Shown here piece by piece: positions 60,438 to 64,000 of a stretch of 64,000 nucleotides of DNA. The DNA is from Lachnospiraceae bacterium (GTDB taxonomy: Bacteria; Bacillota; Clostridia; Oscillospirales; Ruminococcaceae): the NCBI GenBank assembly GCA_023664705.1, contig JAMPFE010000007.1, positions 69,377-133,376 of the forward strand, given 5' to 3'. The notes under the pieces were generated by a model, which did not search any database, was not told where the DNA came from, and worked only from the letters and a program-made list of their open reading frames with translations. Numbering within the stretch: position 1 is the first letter of the stretch; the number at the start of each line of letters is the position of its first letter. Position numbers and translations under genes: made by a program.

Positions 60438-61001
60438 ATGGAACATAAAGGCACGGTCACGCTGGAAACGGAGCGCCTGATACTGCGCAGATTTGAGGAG
60501 CGCGACGCGGAAAACGCTTTCAGGAACTGGATGTCGAGCGATACGGTAACAAAATTTCTCCGCTGGGAAACCCACAGCGATATTTCCGTAACGCGCGGTT
60601 ATATGAATTATTTGCGGGAAAATTACAAAAAGCCGAATTTCTACGACTGGGCGATCGAGCTTAAAACGCTCGGCGAACCTATAGGTTCAATAGGCATTGT
60701 TGTGCTGAACGAGAACGTACAAAGCGCGGAGGTCGGCTACTGCATAGGCGAAAAATGGTGGCGGCACGGTTACACGAGCGAGGCGCTTGCGGCTGTGATA
60801 AAATTCTTCTTTGAGGAAGTCGGCGTAAACCGCGTCTATTCGGAGCACGACCCGCAAAATCCAAACTCGGGCAAGGTAATGCAAAAGTGCGGACTGAAGT
60901 ACGAGGGCACTCTCCGCCAAGCCGACCGCAATAACACGGGCATCTGCGACACGTGCGTTTACGGGATACTGAAAGAGGAATACGAAAGGAGCGCCGAATG
61001 A
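60438..61001 (+). CDS. GNAT acetyltransferase, RimJ/RimL type
   Basis: 187 aa. It starts MEHKGTVTLETERLILRRFEERDAENAF after CAGGAGGCG. Conserved blocks are EPIGSIGIVV, AEVGYCIGEKWWRHGYTSEALAAVIKFFFEE, NPNSGKVMQKCGLKYEGTLRQ. The family acetylates protein N-termini or small amines, and the substrate is unknown. It lies immediately after the toxin-antitoxin array and uses an array-type promoter. Its stop overlaps the next start (ATGA). Confidence 0.92.
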   Translation: MEHKGTVTLETERLILRRFEERDAENAFRNWMSSDTVTKFLRWETHSDISVTRGYMNYLRENYKKPNFYDWAIELKTLGEPIGSIGIVVLNENVQSAEVGYCIGEKWWRHGYTSEALAAVIKFFFEEVGVNRVYSEHDPQNPNSGKVMQKCGLKYEGTLRQADRNNTGICDTCVYGILKEEYERSAE

Positions 61002-61627
61002 GGAATAAGCCGTATTTCGGATATATCGTCACTCTCGCCGTTTTCATTGTATTGATGATACAGCTGTATGCCCTGCTGTTCTCGCTGTTCGGCGCGGGGC
61101 GCACGCAGTGCTATGCGCTCAACGCGTTCGTGACCGCCTGCGAAAACGCTCCCGAGGGCGCCGTCCGCATAGAGCCGCTGATAAGGCTCCCCGAAAGCGA
61201 CGGGCATTACGTTCCCTCCGACCGCGATACCGAGCTCGCGCGTTACAGCGAAAACGGCTACGTAAGCCTTTCCGCGCACTTTGACGGCTGCAGGCTCTCC
61301 GATAACGAATACGCGCTTTATACGGCCGACCATATCCTCACCACGGAGCTGATAAAGCGATACGGCGCGTTCAAGGCAGCCTACGTCGACGAAAACGAAA
61401 ACGTCCTTGGCGTGACCGATACCGCCCGTATAAAATCGGGCAACGCGCATACTCCGCAGCTTGCCGCGAACGGAAACCGCCTTACCTATCACACGGGAGA
61501 AATGTCGGGCTTTCAATGCGCGATACTGCTCATTCTGCCCATTGTTGAGCTCTTGGCGGTATCGGCGCTTGCCGTGCTGATAATATTGTCGGCAGTCGGC
61601 GCGGTCCGCGGCAGGATACGCAAATAA
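60998..61627 (+). CDS. Two-helix membrane protein, hypothetical
   Basis: 209 aa. N-terminal helix (YFGYIVTLAVFIVLMIQLYALLFSLFG) and C-terminal helix (AILLILPIVELLAVSALAVLIIL) flank about 130 residues that should face outside. The start at 60998 follows GAAAGGAGCGCCGA and is translationally coupled to the GNAT gene. Family not recognised. Confidence 0.72.
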   Translation: MRNKPYFGYIVTLAVFIVLMIQLYALLFSLFGAGRTQCYALNAFVTACENAPEGAVRIEPLIRLPESDGHYVPSDRDTELARYSENGYVSLSAHFDGCRLSDNEYALYTADHILTTELIKRYGAFKAAYVDENENVLGVTDTARIKSGNAHTPQLAANGNRLTYHTGEMSGFQCAILLILPIVELLAVSALAVLIILSAVGAVRGRIRK

Positions 61628-61632
61628 GCTGC

Positions 61633-61661
61633 TTGATTTCCCCGAAAAAATATGCTATAAT
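61633..61661 (+). promoter_or_regulatory. Promoter upstream of the 61691 gene and coaX array
   Basis: TTGATT, 17-bp spacer, TATGC-TATAAT, 30 bp before the start. Confidence 0.78.
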
Positions 61662-61690
61662 AAATATAACAAAATCAAAGGAGGCTTTCC

Positions 61691-62314
61691 GTGAACGTCA
61701 TAGAAATAACAATGATATGCCTTGCGGCGGCAGTCGCCGCTTGTGTAATAATTATCCGCGCCGTTTCGTTCGTCAAGGCGAAAAAATGCGGCATTATCCG
61801 CACAAAGATACCCGCGGGAACAACGGCGTTCGTTGGCAGTCTGATATGCGCGGCGCTGCATATAATGATAGTTGTCATGAGGGCAAGCGTCTGTGCCGAT
61901 TGCAAGGCGGAAATGGACGACTTGCAAACTCTCGGATTTAAGGATTTCCATATGGAATACTACCGTTTGGAGGTCACGGTCGACGACCCCGAAGCAGAGC
62001 GGGCGGCGACCGAAAAGCTGCTCTCGCGCTATCGGGAAAAGTACGACCGCGAGCGCCGCTTAGTGGAGCTTTACGCGCTTGCCGCGGCAGGCTTCGTCGG
62101 CGTCGCGCTGCTCAACGGCGCGTACATCACGAAGGAGGGCGTGCTTATGTTCGGCGACCTCAAGCCGAGAAAGACCGCCGCCGTTGTCGAGGACGGCAAG
62201 TTCCGATTTCGCTCCGCGGACAAGCGCGAATTCACGATGCTCACGCTCCCCGCGAGCGAGGAAAATCTTCGGCTGTATTCGGTGTTCACGGGCAATAACA
62301 CGGTAAAGGAATAA
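61691..62314 (+). CDS. Membrane protein, hypothetical, 207 aa
   Basis: Two N-terminal hydrophobic segments (VIEITMICLAAAVAACVIIIRA; TTAFVGSLICAALHIMIVVM), a charged middle with an RYREKYDRER helix, a third segment (LYALAAAGFVGVALLNGAY) and a soluble tail. No family recognised. It is the first gene of a transcript that includes the four mini-ORFs and coaX. Its last bases (CGGTAAAGGAATAAGGCG) resemble the spacer inside the repeat units. Confidence 0.7.
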   Translation: MNVIEITMICLAAAVAACVIIIRAVSFVKAKKCGIIRTKIPAGTTAFVGSLICAALHIMIVVMRASVCADCKAEMDDLQTLGFKDFHMEYYRLEVTVDDPEAERAATEKLLSRYREKYDRERRLVELYALAAAGFVGVALLNGAYITKEGVLMFGDLKPRKTAAVVEDGKFRFRSADKREFTMLTLPASEENLRLYSVFTGNNTVKE

Positions 62315-62318
62315 GGCG

Positions 62319-62678
62319 ATGATACTCTCCGCATACGTCGGCGGCACGAGCGCACAGCCCGTTTTCGGGCGGCATTCAAAGCGGATTGACACGTAAAGGA
62401 AGAAAGCAATGATACTCACCATAGACGTTGGCGGCATGAACGCACAGCCCGTTTTCGTGCGGCATTCAAAGCGGATTGACACGTAAAGGAAGAAAGCGAT
62501 GATACTCTCCGCAAACGTCGGCAGCACAAGCGCACAGCCCGTTTTCGTGCGGCATTCAAAGCGGATTGACATGTAAAGGAAGAAAGCGATGATACTCACC
62601 GCAGATGTCGGCGGCATGAACGCACAGCCCGTTTTCGTGCGGCATTCAAAGCGGATTTACACGTAAAGGAAGAAAGCG
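62319..62678 (+). repeat. Four exact 90-bp tandem units, each a mini-ORF with its own Shine-Dalgarno
   Basis: ATGs at 62319, 62409, 62499 and 62589, then coaX itself at 62679, all 90 bp apart. Each unit encodes 25 residues of pattern MIL(S/T)..VG...AQPVF.RHSKRI, then TAA overlapping the next Shine-Dalgarno (TAAAGGAAG). Units 1 and 3 are alike, as are 2 and 4. The first ~30 bp of each match the coaX start (MILTIDVGNTN). The changes cluster in codons 4-11, and the rest is nearly invariant. Confidence 0.93.
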
Positions 62679-63452
62679 ATGATACTCACCATAGACGTTG
62701 GCAACACAAACACACAGCTCGGCGCTTTCGGCAGCGGCGACAGGCTCGTTTTCGAGTCGCGCGTCTCCACAGACCGCTCGCGCACGACGGATCAGTACGC
62801 GATAATGCTTGCGGATATACTGCGGCTGTACGGCGTGCGCCCCGAGGAGATAGACGGCGCGATATTGTCGTCGGTAGTCCCTCCCGTTACGGAGCAGCTC
62901 CGCGCCGCCGTCGAGAAGATATGCCGCTGCACGGCAATGACTGTCGGTCCGGGGATAAAAACGGGTCTCAACATCAAAATCGACGAGCCCGCGTCCCTCG
63001 GCGCGGACATGGCGGCGGTCGCGGTCGGCGCAAAGGAGCGCTGTCCGCTGCCCGTCATCGTCATCGTCCTCGGCACGGCGACAAAGATACTTGCCGTCGA
63101 CAAAACGGGCGCGTTCATCGGCGGCATAATCGCGCCGGGCGTGAAGATCTCGTCGGAGGCGCTTGCAGCGAAAACGGCTGCGCTGCCGCTTATCGGAGTG
63201 ACGAACGAGCCGATAAAAAAGGTCATTGGCACGAACACTATCGACTGTATGCGCTCGGGGCTGCTCAACGGCACGGCGTTTATGCTCGACGGCATGGTTG
63301 AGAGCTTTGAGCGCGAGATTGGCGAAAAGTGCGCTGTTATCGCGACGGGAGGCTTCTCGGCGGCGATAAGACCGCTCTGCAAAACCGATTTCGAGCTCGA
63401 CGAGAACCTTATTCTGGAGGGATTGCTCGCGATTTACAAGAAGAACAAGTAG
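62679..63452 (+). CDS. coaX: Type III pantothenate kinase
   Basis: 257 aa. First step of coenzyme A synthesis. Family blocks: LTIDVGNTNTQLG (phosphate loop), DGAILSSVVPPVT, VGPGIKTGLNIKIDEPASLGADMAAVAVG, ATKILAVDKTGAFIGGIIAPGVKISSEAL, VIGTNTIDCMRSG and VIATGGFSAAI. The start is at the last ATG of a five-fold 90-bp series. Note TGLNIKIDEPASLGADM in place of the more usual TGLP(I)..DNP.E.G.DR. The 3' end is duplicated downstream. Confidence 0.94.
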   Translation: MILTIDVGNTNTQLGAFGSGDRLVFESRVSTDRSRTTDQYAIMLADILRLYGVRPEEIDGAILSSVVPPVTEQLRAAVEKICRCTAMTVGPGIKTGLNIKIDEPASLGADMAAVAVGAKERCPLPVIVIVLGTATKILAVDKTGAFIGGIIAPGVKISSEALAAKTAALPLIGVTNEPIKKVIGTNTIDCMRSGLLNGTAFMLDGMVESFEREIGEKCAVIATGGFSAAIRPLCKTDFELDENLILEGLLAIYKKNK

Positions 63453-63610
63453 CGCGAAACCGCATAACGGCGAGGGTTCGCGGCTTTTGTCCGCGGGCGG
63501 CGGGAGGCTTCTCGGCGGCGATAAAACCGCTCTGTAAAACCGATTTCGAGCTCGACGAGAACCTTATTTTGGAGGGATTGCTCGCGATTTACAAGAAGAA
63601 CAAGTAGCGC
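63346..63610 (+). repeat. Tandem copy of the coaX 3' end (110 bp, offset 155)
   Basis: 63346-63455 (GGFSAAIRPLCKTDFELDENL to stop) recurs at 63501-63610 with a handful of changes, in frame but without a start. The copy is a remnant. Confidence 0.92.
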
Positions 63611-63666
63611 TTTATTTTGCTGAAGAAAATGAAAGTTTTTAGCTGGGAAATTGCAAAAAAATTTCA

Positions 63667-63700
63667 AAAAGGGACAAATCTGTGTTGATTTGTCCCTTTT
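63667..63700 (+). terminator. Hairpin AAAAGGGACAAATC/GATTTGTCCCTTTT
   Basis: Perfect inverted repeat with a T tail, likely terminator for the coaX transcript. It is part of the dispersed repeat, as an equivalent hairpin accompanies copy C. Confidence 0.75.
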
Positions 63701-64000
63701 CTTGCAGCTTTTTGCAGTTCGCGTGCAGGGATTTGCAGCCGTTTTGCAGTTATTTGCATAAAAATGCAGTTTTGTACTGTAAATATTTGGAAGTGCTGTT
63801 ATTTTATGTTAAAATCTGGAATTTGTTCTGCTAACTAATTCGAGGGTTGAAAAGTTTGCAGTTTTTTGCAGGCTTGGGGGTGGTATGCTGTTTTTCGTTG
63901 GGTGGATTTCTTGGTCGAATTACGTTGCTTTTGATTAAACCACTAACCTCGGTGCAAGAGGACACCCTTCGGGAGAGGGGGGAACAACAAAATCCGACAA
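63700..64000 (+). repeat. TTTGCAG-rich dispersed repeat, copy B (runs to window end)
   Basis: Same order of words as copy A: TTTGCAG iterons, GTAAATATTTGGAA, TTATTTTATGTTAAAAT, TGGTATGCTGTTTTTCGTT, TTTCTTGGTCG and CCTCGGTGCAAGAGGACACC. No gene seen. Confidence 0.8.

Noticed and set aside
62060..62617. Minus-strand ORF of 185 codons across the coaX 5' repeat array with a 30-residue protein repeat
   Set aside because: The 90-bp period is divisible by three, so any frame free of stops in one unit stays open across all. It lacks a Shine-Dalgarno and lies antisense to the real gene and mini-ORFs.

Overview
The window looks like chromosome of a spore-forming, carbohydrate-fermenting gut Clostridia, most likely Oscillospirales/Ruminococcaceae. 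This rests on GC-rich coding DNA with AT-rich promoters, a spoVAC-spoVAD-spoVAE operon, Gram-positive type lipoproteins, a pair of glycolipid-type GT4 glycosyltransferases, and glycogen plus mannan/galactomannan enzymes. Taxonomy is inferred from gene content only. No tRNA, rRNA, CRISPR array, IS transposase or prophage was seen.

Layout. 1-2.7 kb: 3' end of glycogen phosphorylase and a GH13 alpha-glycosidase. 2.8-9.7 kb: transglutaminase-like protein, HAD phosphatase, two GT4 transferases (one broken at an 11-G run), MATE exporter and thioredoxin. 9.8-12.8 kb: SIR2-like protein, ComEA-like protein, LacI regulator. 12.8-20.4 kb: thiamine genes (thiE, thiM, thiW, thiC, thiD with a TPP riboswitch) interleaved with acetyltransferases and a SUKH-like protein. 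20.4-23.3 kb: galactomannan operon (GH27, small zinc protein, GH26 lipoprotein). 23.5-31.5 kb: two BspA-type LRR proteins, four Sel1-repeat loci (two damaged), and a sensor with a degenerate GGDEF and an intact EAL domain. 31.7-37 kb: GH13 amylase, a tandem array of small four-helix membrane proteins, a MITE and dprA. 37.5-43.1 kb: large zinc-ribbon membrane protein, TetR regulator, branching enzyme. 43.1-54.4 kb: a compact minus-strand run headed by a GH130 mannoside phosphorylase and continuing through NUDIX, a SecA homologue, MnmE, two TrkA-type proteins, a DUF4261-like protein, an FtsA-like protein and a GH26-like lipoprotein that lacks both catalytic glutamates. 54.5-64 kb: CE4 deacetylase, HAD phosphatase, AraC-GGDEF fusion, spoVA operon, a tandem type I toxin-antitoxin-like array, acetyltransferase and membrane proteins, and coaX.

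The most notable find is at 59.57-60.42 kb. Two 28-codon membrane peptide genes each have a strong forward promoter, a leader hairpin just before the Shine-Dalgarno, a two-way terminator and a perfect convergent antisense promoter. The 5' end of each antisense RNA carries a direct repeat of its own toxin's start region, and the repeats differ between the two units in a cognate-specific way. A third, upstream unit has kept its antisense half but lost its toxin. This is the logic of the par/fst family of type I toxin-antitoxin loci, with an unfamiliar peptide.

A second theme is short, diverged tandem duplications at gene junctions (GT4/MATE, MATE/thioredoxin, dprA 3' end, coaX 3' end). The most striking is four exact 90-bp units in front of coaX, each with its own Shine-Dalgarno, ATG, 25-codon ORF and stop. 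A dispersed TTTGCAG-rich repeat occurs three times (about 4.0, 37.1 and 63.7 kb). Strain-mixed assembly is a live alternative for some duplications and for the G run.
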